NCBI RefSeq assembly: GCF_032854445.1
Contig: NC_088305.1
Coordinates: 17,159,717 to 17,223,716, forward strand
DNA length: 64,000 nt
Source: Liolophura sinensis
Taxonomy: Eukaryota; Mollusca; Polyplacophora; Chitonida; Chitonidae
Direction of reading: 5' to 3'
Shown: positions 47,362 to 57,719 of the stretch, one piece after another
Numbering within the stretch: position 1 is the stretch's first letter
Layout: each line of letters opens with the position of its first letter
Notes under the pieces: generated by a model
The model's input: only the letters and a program-made list of their open reading frames with translations
What the model was told of the DNA's origin: nothing
The model's database searches: none
Position numbers and translations under genes: made by a program

Positions 47362-47461
47362 TTAATTAACACCAGCTGACCAAACTCTTATCCATGTTGA
47401 TCACGTACGTTAATCCTATAATTAACATACCAAACAACTCAGTGTGTACATAAAGTGTTAA
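47362..47461. repeat. 100-bp direct repeat, right of piggyBac 1
   Basis: Second copy of the TTAATTAACACCAGC...GTGTTAA unit, directly after the right TTAA of piggyBac 1. Confidence 0.93.
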
Positions 47462-47980
47462 CACAGATGAAGATCCAGACTTACCGATAATGAAGATTAA
47501 CTGTGCTAGATTCTTTTGTCAGTCTGCTCTGTCTGTTTGTTCCTTGTGCGATCTCAACGTTGAAAAGAGCGCGAACTTCTTGCCGCTCTCGCGAGAATTA
47601 GTGAGCTCGTTCCTTGTTCCTGTTAGCTCGTACTTTGTCCGATCGCCAATTGTGCGCAGCTGTGTACATGGCTTGGCCTTTCGCCACTGTGCTGCTGCAT
47701 GTGCTTGTTACGCATTCTAATAGGCAGTCCTACGTACAGCCCAATCCATTTAGGGTGATTGGGGCCAAAGCAGAACTGTTTAAAATATATATGTATATAT
47801 ATTCAAATAAATCGATTTAAGACGAAAATATTTTTTTTTATCACTTAGTAGCCATATATTATTTCATTTGGTGTTTTTATAGCGTCGATCAAATATTTCT
47901 AATTTATATTGATTCAAGTAAAGTAATTTTTTTAAATATTTGCTGTCTCCAGAAATTAATACTTTATGCAAGTTAACGTT
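47462..47980. other. Unrecognised spacer
   Basis: No gene or repeat recognised between the direct repeat and the GGGCCC-rich repeat. Confidence 0.4.
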
Positions 47981-47984
47981 GAAA

Positions 47985-48195
47985 AGCCCATCAACTCCCC
48001 TCTCAGGCCCCAGTTGGTTAGCCCAGCCGTAAAAGCCCATAGCAATGTCTCGCGGGCCCCAATCGGTTAGCCCATTCACATCCCAACAACGGGCTGCCCA
48101 AAACAGCCCCAGGTGGGCCCCAGTGGGTTAGCCCATTCCAAGCCCAAGCCCAACTAGCCCGCGTAAACCCCACCTGGGCCCCGCATGGACATGTT
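47985..48195 (-). repeat. GGGCCC-rich interspersed repeat, copy 2
   Basis: The plus strand reads CAGGCCCCAGTTGGTTAGCC, CGCGGGCCCCAATCGGTTAG, and so on to CATGGACATGTTGGCTGGG. The minus-strand terminus CCCAGCCAACATG matches the start of copy 1 at 37,342. It cuts off the PGBD4-like transposase after codon about 110. Confidence 0.75.
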
Positions 48196-48613
48196 GGCTG
48201 GGAACCTGTGTCTTTATTGAATTGTATGATCCACGGATCGTAGTTTTCCTCAGTATCTAGCATTTCCCAGTCATTTTCAGGCCTTTGGAACTGCCGATTT
48301 CCTCCCCCACCGCCTCTTGCTCGCCCTCTACCACGCCCCCTGCCTCGCCCTCTGCCACGCCTAAAATCCACTTCCTGGTTTACAGTATGATTTGCCGGTG
48401 CATGGAAATCACCTTCACTGTCCGTTTCAAAGTCACTTTCAGCGCCATTACCGCTGATCGGGAGATCGGTAGAATCTAATTCATCGTCCAAATCAGACAA
48501 ATTCGGCTCACTTCCCGAATCATACACAGAGTTATTTCTGGGTTACAGCCGCCTATGCGTATTTTTGGCGCGAAATTTAAACAGGTGTTTTTGCGAGCTC
48601 AGTAGCTAAAGGG
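48196..48613 (-). mobile_element. Truncated PGBD4-like piggyBac, one end and N-terminal codons
   Basis: The right end reads GAGCTCAGTAGCTAAAGGG with TTAA at 48,614-48,617, a piggyBac terminus. The frame from 48,527 has SGSEPNLSDLDDELDS, an Arg-Gly run (RGRGRGRGRGRGRARGGG) and YDPWIIQFNKDTG, similar in layout to the PGBD4-like protein at 59 kb (SDSDSSNDVS, RGRPRGRG). Everything after codon ~110 is replaced by the GGGCCC repeat. Dead. Confidence 0.75.
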
Positions 48614-49646
48614 TTAAGAGGTTGTTTTTGGCAGTGTCATATATCTCACATTTGTCGCATCTGTCAGACTTAGGCTTATGGAAATCAAGAGCTGGAATCA
48701 TTGAATTGAAAGTATGACGATAGAAAGAGAGCTTTACAGCAGCCGTTTTGTCTACATTACACTTTTCCACATAGAGGTCGTACATTTTTGTTACATTCAA
48801 GTTCGATTCCAAGTAGCGTTTTTCTGTTTTTGCACGACAATAGTGCGACTCAACAGCCGGAAAAGACAGGATATGATTTTTTACTCCCTGAACAACCTCT
48901 TCATGTGTGACTTTCTTGGCATGCTTGCCTCTTCCGTCTGCTTTTGGTGTACCAGTTTTGTCTTTTTTTCTCATGGACATTGTATATGACCTTTTAACTA
49001 ATACATAATGTGCCCAGATAGTATGGCTTGCAAACACGCATTTTCTTCTCGGAAAGGAAGAAGAAATATCTAATTGATTTCTTCCTCCGGGAGGGGCCCT
49101 TTCCAGTGAGCCTGTCTGTCTTACCATAACTTGTAGGTGTAGCAATGAAATCATATTTACGGTTTTGATTCAACTGGTAATAAGCATCATGAATCTGAAC
49201 CCTGTCTTCCTGGCTAATGTTTTCCATGCATTTAAACCTGCAAACGTATGACAGTTTTTCAAATTCTTTATTTCTCTCCCTGTTACCATCTTTTTCCTAA
49301 CAGAAAGGTAGGGTTTCCCTTCCTGGCATAGCCTCTTCCGTACATTAGCTTTCCATTGACTTGGATCTCGTGCTCGTTTACGAGACCGTCCCTTTTTAAG
49401 ATGTTCACCCAGGGACGCAGATTCATCAGTGGAGGAGTCATCGTCCACGTAGGAGTCTGCAACATCTGGATCTTTCTGAGAGTCGTCAGCAATCGTAGAG
49501 GTCTCCATCGGATCTGGACGAGCAATATCTTCATCTGTGGTATTGTTACTGGAACATCCTTCCCCAAGAGATTCTGTTGTTGCAGAGGAAGGGTCTCCAT
49601 CAAAGGTTATAACAGCGTCAACCGTCACGTATTCAGCAGAATCACT
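48606..49646 (-). pseudogene. 5' part of a transposon-like gene of unknown family, cut by a piggyBac
   Basis: Read on the minus strand: an acidic leader (TTESLGEGCSSNNTTDEDIA), then KRARDPSQWKANVRKRLCQE, RFKCMENISQEDRVQIHDAY, VCKPYYLGTLCIS, DGRGKHAKKVTHEEVVQGVK, FPAVESHYCRAKTEKRYLES, MYDLYVEKCNVD and KSDRCDKCEIYDT. This ordered motif set is one I know from multicopy uncharacterised proteins of arthropods, cnidarians and molluscs, probably a transposase or domesticated relative. An acceptor-like TTTTGTTAG precedes the first segment. At least two frame changes (about 49,230 and 49,010) occur. The frame ends at LLTL because the PGBD4-like element is inserted at TTAA 48,614. The function is not known. 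Confidence 0.6.
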
Positions 49647-49649
49647 AAC

Positions 49650-50050
49650 AAAAAAAAAAACATTTTTTACGGAAATCGATTGCTTCAGCTTGAAAATAAT
49701 TATATACATATTTCAATATATATTTACATTTTTAACACAGTTCATGTTTATTTTTAATTTAATTTTTTATAATTTTTGCATCATAAAATTGGTATTTTTT
49801 ATTTACATGACTTTCATGCATTATATACACATCAACTAAGCTGGAAGCTCTGTTTGGAGACACCCTGAAAATGGACTTGTCTTTTTGTTCAGTTTAGAGT
49901 TACAAGGTTCTATTTGACTCTATGTGGTTGATCTGGTGATGGTATGATGTCCACACTACATTGAAACTTACATTAAGTAATATATCACGAGAGATTAAGT
50001 TACTTTACATGTGCAATTCCACCCCAAAAACACTTCCTTACCTGTCCTGC
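49650..50050. other. AT-rich spacer
   Basis: No feature recognised. Confidence 0.45.
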
Positions 50051-50053
50051 ATA

Positions 50054-50754
50054 CTACTTGTGTGTGTCACCATGTTCTTCGTCACTGGGACGACCAAGTT
50101 GGGCTAAAAGACGAGCCAAATCCATGCGTTCAGCCATTCTGCTAGATGGAGGTTCACCTACTGTGAATGTAACCTGGAATCTGGTTGGTTGTCGATTCAG
50201 GAATATAAGACACCCACTCTTACTGGACAAAGGCGACAGATAGAACCATGTTATTCTGACCAGTGTGTCCAATCGTGAATTAGAACTCTGTAATTGTGTT
50301 GTAGACAGCATTACTATTAGGTTTCAGGTCATCAAGTTCTTTCAGTAGATAGAACTTTGTTACACAAACAATACCCACCATCAAACTCATTTTTCACAAA
50401 AATGTCAGTTAGAACCCTGTTATTCTCAGGTCGCGAGTTGTTAATTTTCATATTTGTCAAATCTACCGTCATAGGCTTTTGCCTTGACAAGCAATGTGAT
50501 ATAGGACTAACATCCTTGTGCGGTATTATCGTATAATTTAAGAAAATTCGCGTACAGTTCTCGATGCCTTGTCCAATATGGGGTGTAAACACCAAAATGG
50601 AAGAAAGGCAGGATGGAAAATACCACGACTTCAACGCAAATGCAGTCCGGTTGTGTCTTCCAGATAGGTGATACTGCATGGAGAGCTTGTCTATTTTAAT
50701 AATCACTTGATTCTGCCTCAGTGTTTGCTGTTGGTGTAGAAGATCTACATACAT
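50054..50754 (-). other. Unrecognised open frames, partly in the duplicated segment
   Basis: Two minus-strand frames follow one another: 50,754-50,332 (MYVDLLHQQQTLRQNQVIIK, later TRIFLNYTIIPHKDVSPISH, MTVDLTNMKINNSRPENN) and 50,311-50,054 (RFQVTFTVGEPPSSRMAERM, ARLLAQLGRPSDEE). The first half is shared with 36,965-37,288. I do not recognise the protein. Conserved openness in both copies over about 105 codons may mean a recent copy and not selection. It may be part of an unrecognised transposon or a captured exon. Confidence 0.35.
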
Positions 50755-50812
50755 GCCTAAGCGATCGAATCGTAGCTGTCCACTTTTATCCCATTAGCAT
50801 GTAGTAACGTCA
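50437..50812 (-). repeat. Segment duplicated from/to 36,972-37,346, copy B
   Basis: Same orientation as copy A. Here the frame continues beyond the shared part at its 3' side, so copy B is the longer locus and copy A may be the derived one. Confidence 0.88.
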
Positions 50813-50989
50813 TTATGTAAGCCCGTCCGTCCATGTAATAATCGAAGTGTCCAAATAACCCTTTAGAGCCCGGTGTGTGCTATGAGTAACTGAAAATTAT
50901 TTCTCTTGGCCTGGTAAGAGGTTGAACATCAAAGAACACAAACACATTGAAACATTTCAAAATTTGAATTTTTTTGACCATATTTGGTA

Positions 50990-51050
50990 ATGTTACAAAT
51001 ATGTAACATTGGGGTTTAGACGTAAATGTGACAATGTTACAAATATGTAA
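50990..51050. repeat. piggyBac 2 subterminal palindromes
   Basis: TGTTACAAATATGTAACA occurs twice here and again at about 56,478; decayed forms lie at about 56,744 and 56,832 (GTTACAATTATGTAAC). The symmetric placement near both ends suggests transposase-binding sites. Confidence 0.75.
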
Positions 51051-51146
51051 CAAAGGGCCTGTTTTTACCTGTAACTGTCACGATACAAACAAACTGATGT
51101 CGGACAATCCTATTTTACATGGAAGTCTTTGAAACAGTTTCTCTTG

Positions 51147-52830
51147 TCAGCAAAGTCGGACGTTGCATTTCTCACACAGTATGTCACTGTTTGTGTTACA
51201 CATCTTACACCGTCCACGTTTGGCAAGTTTAGCTGGCCAGTGTGCGATCATGTCATAGCGCACGTCAGCTATGGGGGCATTTCTGATGAGGCTTGGAGTT
51301 TTGGGCTGAGCGCTTGGTTCCACTATGTCAGAAGGTCTCCCTCGCTTCTTGGCGCCTGCCTCTATCAGACCAGTGGCAATGTCTGACTGAAATTCGCTCT
51401 GGGCTTTCACAGATTTGGGAGAAATTCCTAACAGCTTACAGTCACGCCGATAAGTCATCCAGGCATTGACGACCCCAATCATGACTGACTCCCAGAAAAT
51501 GTAGAAATACCACCTTCTGGATTTAATGTTGAATTTGTACCTTGCAATACAGGAGTCAATGAGATCAACTCCACCCTTTGACTTGTTGTATTCTTTGACG
51601 ATGACTGGTCTCTTTACATCAACATGTTTCTTTTCCTTCTTTTCCCATCTTTTGCACGTGTCATTTCGTTCCACAGCAAGAAAGTCTGAAATGAGAGTAA
51701 CAGCCCTTGTGTCAAACCACCGCACAATAACGACTTTGAAATCTACTGTTCCTCTGCCATCTTTTTTCAGCTCTTTCTCTTGTTTCAAAGAACACCCTCT
51801 GAGTCGGTCATTACGAAGAGTCCCAACGTAATGTATACCAACACGCTTCAGACATGTAACAAGCTGTATTGAAGAGAAAAAGTTGTCCGCAACAACCTTG
51901 TAGTTCTGATTCTTTGGTAATGACTCGCACAGTTTCATCATTACTCCACCACCAACACCTAAATCATGTTTCACCCCCCCCAGGCTGGTATACCTCAAAA
52001 TCGAGAACTATACCAGATACTGAAGCCCGAATCCAGATTTTGAAGCCCCACGGATGGGGTTTTCCCTTGATGTACTGCTTGATGGGACTTCTCTTCCCAG
52101 TAAAAGCCACCATCATTTCATCAATTGAGTTATACTCCTCAGGAGCAACTTCTAAACACTGATCTCTCAAAAGGGTCAACCATGGCTGTATTTTCCAGAG
52201 CTTATTACGATTTTTCTCCTCTTCTGTTATTACCGTATTGTCAACGAAATGTAGTAGCGTTAGCAATGATAAAAATCTGTTCCGACTCATCACATCAGCC
52301 ACTGGACCAAAACGCGTGCCATTTCGCCAATAGTGGCGCATCCCGGACATTTTAGTCAACCCCATCCGCAACACCATACCAATTAGCTGTTCAAGTTCTT
52401 TCACAGATGTGTTGGTACTAACGCCATTTTTCTGAACACTATATATATTTGTGTTCTCACAAAGAAGCAGCATCATGTCATTTGTTATGAACTGTTTGAA
52501 ATATTGCAGGGGTGACGCAATATCAGTGGGTGGCTCCAGGTAATCTCCATGAAACTCCACATTTGGGGGATTGAAAGGCTGACTTTTCCAATTGGGTTCA
52601 TCATTTGGCACGAAATTTGCCAGTGGTATATTGTCGCTTTCACTGGCATCGCTATTGTCTGACTCAGAATCAGATAGCGAAGATTCAACAACATAGTCAG
52701 TGTCCTGGTCATTATCTGGATAGTCATCTTCATCACTGGATTCTGTATCCGACCCAAAGTCACTGTCATTACTGTTAATGACAGATAACACGTCATTCAG
52801 CGTGAATTTCTTTGGATGCTGCTTTGCCAT
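51147..52830 (-). pseudogene. piggyBac transposase (PGBD2/3-like), one frameshift from intact
   Basis: The ATG at 52,830 starts MAKQHPKKFTLNDVLSVINS and an acidic region. The core has PLQYFKQFITNDMM, YWRNGTRFGPVADVMSRNRF, SIDEMMVAFTGKR (first Asp, about residue 237), KVVADNFFSSIQL (second Asp), VKEYNKSKGGVDLIDS (third Asp), YDMIAHWPAK, and a C-terminal zinc domain (RCKMCNTNSDILCEKCNVRL) ending LC-stop at 51,147. The D,D,D triad and the Cys array are complete. The only break is a one-base change in a C8 run at about 51,975, inside YQPGG. This could be a real mutation or a base-calling error. It cuts and pastes DNA at TTAA if functional. Confidence 0.9.
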
Positions 52831-53214
52831 TATATCTACAAATATAGAAAGAATCCAACTATATTTAACTCTTACAGCCTTAATTATCTCTGTGTTTACA
52901 AACTAATATAATTGTCCCAGATGTAATGGAGTTGCCGTGGTCTTGGAATAAAATTTGTTGTTTTTTTCAATCATGAAACTGGTTATCTCTGTGATAATAT
53001 ATACTCTATATACGATTGTCCAATAGGGTAGGGTGGGGCAAAACGCCTACCTTAAGCAAATTTTGTGTCACTTCATAAACTATTGGTCGTCTTGAGCCGC
53101 AATTACGTCTGAGGATAGCAGCGCATGTGAGCTAAAGTACCAACCACTTTCATGACTGATGTCAAAAGTTTTCTGTTGTTGAAAGAGATAAAAAAAAAAT
53201 TCTCACACTGGACG

Positions 53215-53268
53215 TTTTGCCTCAGCGGGTGGGGCAAAACGCCCTAGTGGGCGTTTTGCCTCCTCTGA
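53215..53268. repeat. pogo subterminal repeats, left
   Basis: GTGGGGCAAAACGCCCTAGT and GTGGGCGTTTTGCCTCC: both orientations of the terminal motif, about 190 bp inside the left end, likely transposase-binding sites. Matching motifs lie at 56,040-56,125. Confidence 0.8.
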
Positions 53269-53367
53269 ATAAAATGTGACAAAAAGACATGAATTTAAGC
53301 ATACAACCTTTAATTGCGTGTATCCTCTTGTAATACATACAGAAGGAGATACATATAGAAGAAGATA

Positions 53368-55444
53368 TTAAAAATCTGAGGCATCCGACTCGCAGTTGGG
53401 GCACACGAATCTGGAGTCACCAGGTGTGCACTCCTCATGAGCCCATTTTAGGCAGGAGATGCACTGAATCCAGACTTCCTTTGATCTAGAATTAGCAAAT
53501 GGTTCGGCGCAAATAATGCATGGCCACTCCTCATCTTCGTCGCTGCTTTGGTCTCTCACGGACTTCCTTTTCGGGGCAGCTTTCCCTTTGCCTTTGCCGG
53601 AGTTCCCTTTGTAACCTCGTCCGCTCTCCTTAGCCGTTTTCAGAGCCTCTTTCTCCAAGAGCTGATCCTTATAAGGAGAAGCGGTCAGTAGCGTTACCTC
53701 CTCTGATTTTCGCTTGCGGCTGCGTGGGACAGCCAGCTTGGGGAGCGGAGACAAGCTTCTAATAAGCTCTTGCACTGGAAAGCCTGTAAAACAGTAAACA
53801 CAGCAGTTAAAATTAACCTTTACATCAGTAGCGGGCGTTAAAATAGCAAACGGAAAAACAATGACTGGTGCATAACTGTCCAGGGCCATCCTTGGTCAGA
53901 TTTGGGGGATTAAAGCAGCAGCAGTTTTCCCATCATTATCACTGCTTCAGTTTAATGTACTTACTTGCATTTTGGCTTGAGCTATCAGTGGATGGACCTG
54001 CAACAGCATCAGGTATGTCATCTGGAGAAACTGGGGGGTCTGCGATGGTTAGGGGATGGTCAACTGCAGCCCGAACTACTTCAACAATAGGTGGAGGCGC
54101 GTTTTCTTCAGGGAGTGGGGCATCAGATGCCGCACAAGGTGCCGCTACACTATTTGTTGCTTGATCGTCGGAGGAGTCATCAGTTGACGGTACCGCTGAC
54201 ACGGATGGGACATCACTAGCGGGCTGATCCTGATCAGTAACCATCGATGGTGCAAAATCATCGTCAGAAAAGATGTTCTCGTCATATGGCCAATTGCCGC
54301 ATGTGAGGAAGCCATGCACGGCTTTTTCTGAGGAGGCCGACCGGAGGAAAGCTTTTCCAAAAATCCCAGCAATGTCAAAGAAGGATATGCGTTTACCTGG
54401 ATTTGCCACCATCCAGGAGTCCGCTGCAGCATTGTATGCAGTCTTTAAAGATTTAAAGTAGGTGCGATCCAGAGGTTGCATCTTGTGTATATTGTGTGGG
54501 GGGAGGGTTAGCAAGTTGATTTCATGTTGTCTTGCAAAGGTCACAGCTGCTAAGGTCTTATGGCTGTGGTGTCCGTCCAGAATGATGATATGCTGGATAT
54601 CGCGTGTGGCATTTGTGAAAGACGCAAAGTGTTCTAGCCACTTAACGAAGAGGTCCGAATCGGTCCATCCACTTGGGCTCACGTATCCAACTGCCTGTGG
54701 TGGTGCACCATTCATCAATGCGTCCACCATCCTCTTTCTTGGAAAAATCATCATCGGGGGCACATATACCCCTGTGGCATTCATGGCACATATGACTGTC
54801 ACCGTTTTCCCTCTTTCGCCACTGGTCATCTTACCAACTTGTCTGATGCCCTTGGTGGCCAAAACTTTCCCTGGTTTATGGACGTTTGTGATTCCGGTTT
54901 CGTCCATATTCCAAACACGAGCAGGGGTGAAGTCTTGTGTTTCCAGCAATTGGCGGTACACTCCAAAGAATTGCTGGACTTTAGGCTTATTGAACCCAAC
55001 AGCACGTGAAATGTTTGTTCCCTGAGGCGCTCTTATGCTTAAATCTTGATGGCGCGACAGGAAACCATACAGCCAATTTTTCCCGGCCATCCTTTTTTCG
55101 TGGCTGAAGGGATGGTTGAGTTTACGTTTTTCGGCCACGTTATAAGCCAGCCGTCTGACGTCTGTGGTGGCCAGACCATACAATACCTTTTCCATGTACT
55201 GCACATGGTGATGGAGCTCTCTCTCGACGTCAGTGGAAAGAACGATTCGATGCCTGCCTAGCTGTGAGACTCCGGGATTGGCGACTTTACCATCCCTGTG
55301 GCGACGCAGGGTCCTAGCCGGAATGTTAAACTCCCTGGCCGCCATTAGAAGGGGTGTGCCAGTGCTAACTGACCGCAGGGTCAGCCCTAGCGATTCATTT
55401 CCATACTGTCCCCGGGTGGTTGTTCGTTTGTAATTCCTGACCAT
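53368..55444 (-). CDS. pogo-type transposase with C-terminal PHD-like finger, intact, two coding exons
   Basis: Exon 1 is 55,444-53,965 and exon 2 is 53,783-53,368, joined in phase (AA|GTAAGT donor, TTTTACAG acceptor) to 631 residues. A 5' acceptor (TTTTTTGCAG) just before the ATG suggests a leader intron. Order: psq-type helix-turn-helix (SLGLTLRSVSTGTPLLMAAR), CENPB-type binding region (residues ~70-150), DDE_1 core with VWNMDETGITN, HIIILDGHHSHKT and LPPHNIHKMQPLDRTYF. A Ser/Asp/Pro linker follows, then a Lys-rich stretch (KRKSEEV, GKGKGKAAPKRKS) and a Cys4-His-Cys3-type finger (CIICAEPF, WIQCISCLKWAHEEC, FVCPNC). It should bind the element's ends and cut at TA. No stop or shift is seen. 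Similar fusions occur in other animal pogo elements. Confidence 0.93.
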
Positions 55445-56039
55445 GATCACGCTGTCTGCAAAAAAGAGAGGACGGGGTGTTTTATGTGTGGATACATTTG
55501 GTGATGTGTGGATACATTTTCCATGGTACATGTGTGTAGGCCTGCATAAAGTCAGCAAAAATTCAGCCGAAGTTGCACTTGTAGGCTGTACATATTTACC
55601 TTAACTTTATTAAGTTTTTCGGAAAAGCTGTACAAGAATTCCATATGAATTTGTTTATATATGGTATGCGCTCATTCGTAGCAAGAATTTAATTACAGAA
55701 GAAAAGAAAATGGACCTACTTACGATTATACCAATCCAGAGGCACTGGGTGTTTAGTGTCTAATACTTTGTGATATCTCTGTATCTTATGCCCTGTACTT
55801 TGTGATGGTCAACCGACCTACATTCCCGCTGGAGCTGGTTCTGTGAGCTTCCACTGCGCAGTTGAGCTTCCACTGCGCAGTTGCTATGGTCACCACCGCC
55901 AAAGCCATAAATCTGTCAGGACAAAGTGAAAGTGATACCCTATGCCTAGAGATAAGCTTAGTGGAATGGATGCGTTTGAGATTGGCATTACTCTACCCGT
56001 AAGCCAAGTTCTTTTAGTATTGAACTCAATATAAGATGT

Positions 56040-56128
56040 TGGGGCAAGACGCCCGGCACGGTGGGGCAAAACGCCTGGATGGGCGTTTTACCCCCCACTA
56101 ATGGTGGGCGTTTTGCCCCAAGCGTGTG
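56040..56128. repeat. pogo subterminal repeats, right
   Basis: Four or five alternating copies of GGGGCAAAACGCC and GGGCGTTTTGCCCC within 90 bp, about 340 bp inside the right end. Confidence 0.85.
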
Positions 56129-56869
56129 CTTTGTATGATTTTGTCTCCAGAGATTTGCTAACGATTTTTAGCTCAACACTAATGTTCTATTTCAATGCTT
56201 AATAGTCTTACTCACATACAAAGGGTTGTGGCTTTGACTTTTATTTATGAGAATGTACTACAAAAACTTGAAATGCACCTTTTTACAAAAAATACTGCTA
56301 AAAATGAAACTTACCACATAGAAAGGCGACCGTTTCTCCGTCAAAGATGACACAACTGTCGTTTGACAAGATAGAGGGCAGCACTTGTTTCGCATAATGA
56401 TCATGGCGGGAACAGTCGTCATATTTTCTATTTTGGGAGTAGGCGTTTTGCCCCACCCTACCCTACACCTTAGCCCAATGTTACAAATATGTAACACATA
56501 TTTTTACGGTCCCTGTGCTCTGAGCACATCAGTTGAAAATACCAGTCCTGCTATTATCTGTTATCCTATGACGATTATTTATCTGAATAATAACAGGTTT
56601 TGAAGAATATTTACCTGTACTCAATGCTTTGGCCCAAAGTTTCCAGCTTTGATCACGCTGTCTGGTAGACTATGGGGGCTGCCATCTTTGAAAGTCGGAA
56701 GAGTCTATTGTACTCTTCGAGGTGGTGTGAGGCTCACTGTATATGTTACAGATATGTAGCTAAGGGCGTTGGTTACAAGAAACTCACTTGCCCGGCAGTT
56801 TATTGAATGTGGCAAAGGCATAACTGTTGTGTTACAATTATGTAACTACTGGCTCTAAAGGGTTAAACA

Positions 56870-57715
56870 TTAAGGCCAATTGAAAACCAGTGACATACCG
56901 TGCATGTCCAAAATAAAGTTGCTGGGAAGACATACAAGTGTAACACGTGCATCTACCTAATGCATCAAATCTATAGTCTCTCCGTTTGGATTGAGGCTTG
57001 GCGCGAGAGAGGAGTTGGAGGCGTTTTACATATTCTGTTAACTCTCAGTATTAAGTTTATGACAGCCCACTTGTAATGAAGACGGAGGCGGTTCGAAAAC
57101 GATTGTATTAATTACTAAAAACACTAAACTGAATCTGTACACTACTGCAATCTACTAGCCGTTTACCAAATATAATGACTTGTCAAGAATTAGGGTGATT
57201 ACTCAACAACGATCTAATAATGGGAGTGCTTGGGGTTTTATGTGCCTAATATTTATGGCGAGGGTAAACTTTTGAACTTCTAAGCTGATTCCTAGGATTA
57301 TCATAGTAGATATCACCCATCGCAACAGAATCCGACTGATATCTTTCACAAACAAAGGTTACAAGTCGGAGAGAAGATAACGCTGAGATCTGAGTGTAAA
57401 CATTTAATCAGCTGAGAGATAATCCATGTATAAACCTGGAACCGTGAAATCCATAAACTGGTAATCTCAAAGTTTCGCATCTCTTGTAAACTTTGCCTAG
57501 ATCGAAGCCCGCCGGAAATGTCATGCTGACAGGACACATTGAACAGCTGTTTCGACAAGTTTTGGTCTGACGCGTGAGGCATGTCCGGGTCCTCATCAAG
57601 CAACGTTCTAAAAACACTCTCCAGGTACGGCTTAGCATCGTTCAGTCTTGGGTTGTACGACAGCAGTTTTCGAGTTAGAAGAAAATGGCACTGTTCGGAG
57701 GTTCACATTATTGTA
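56870..57715 (-). other. Mostly unrecognised, with a possible host exon at 57,405-57,680
   Basis: On the minus strand a frame reads LTRKLLSYNPRLNDAKPYLE, SVFRTLLDEDPDMPHASDQN and LSKQLFNVSCQHDISGG from about 57,680 down to 57,510. It reads like real protein. A neighbouring frame (FDLGKVYKRCETLRLPVYGF) may continue it after a shift. I do not recognise the family and see no sure splice sites. Confidence 0.3.
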
Positions 57716-57719
57716 TTAA

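Larger units (their letters stand above)
53026..56463 (-). mobile_element. Complete pogo-type (Tc1/mariner) element nested in piggyBac 2
   Basis: Perfect 25-bp inverted ends, starting GGGTAGGGTGGGGCAAAAC at 53,026 and mirrored up to 56,463, flanked by TA on both sides (53,024-53,025 and 56,464-56,465), the standard target duplication. Length 3,438 bp. Extra copies of the end motif GGGCGTTTTGCC lie inside each end. The single transposase gene is uninterrupted. Insertion separated the piggyBac 2 transposase from its right end. Confidence 0.95.
50859..56862 (-). mobile_element. piggyBac element 2 (6.0 kb) containing a nested pogo
   Basis: Ends CCCTTTAGAGCC at 50,859 and GGCTCTAAAGGG at 56,862, perfect 12-bp inverted repeats. 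The right flank is TTAA (56,863-56,866); the left flank is ATAA (50,855-50,858), one change from the expected TTAA. Palindromes of the form GTTACAAATATGTAAC lie near both ends. Without the 3.44-kb pogo the element is about 2.56 kb, a normal autonomous size. Confidence 0.93.

Noticed and set aside
51147-52830. A domesticated host PGBD gene
   Set aside because: It lies between perfect piggyBac inverted ends with palindromic subterminal motifs, so it is a transposon gene.
54462-55025. A 187-codon plus-strand frame
   Set aside because: Antisense shadow of the pogo transposase core.
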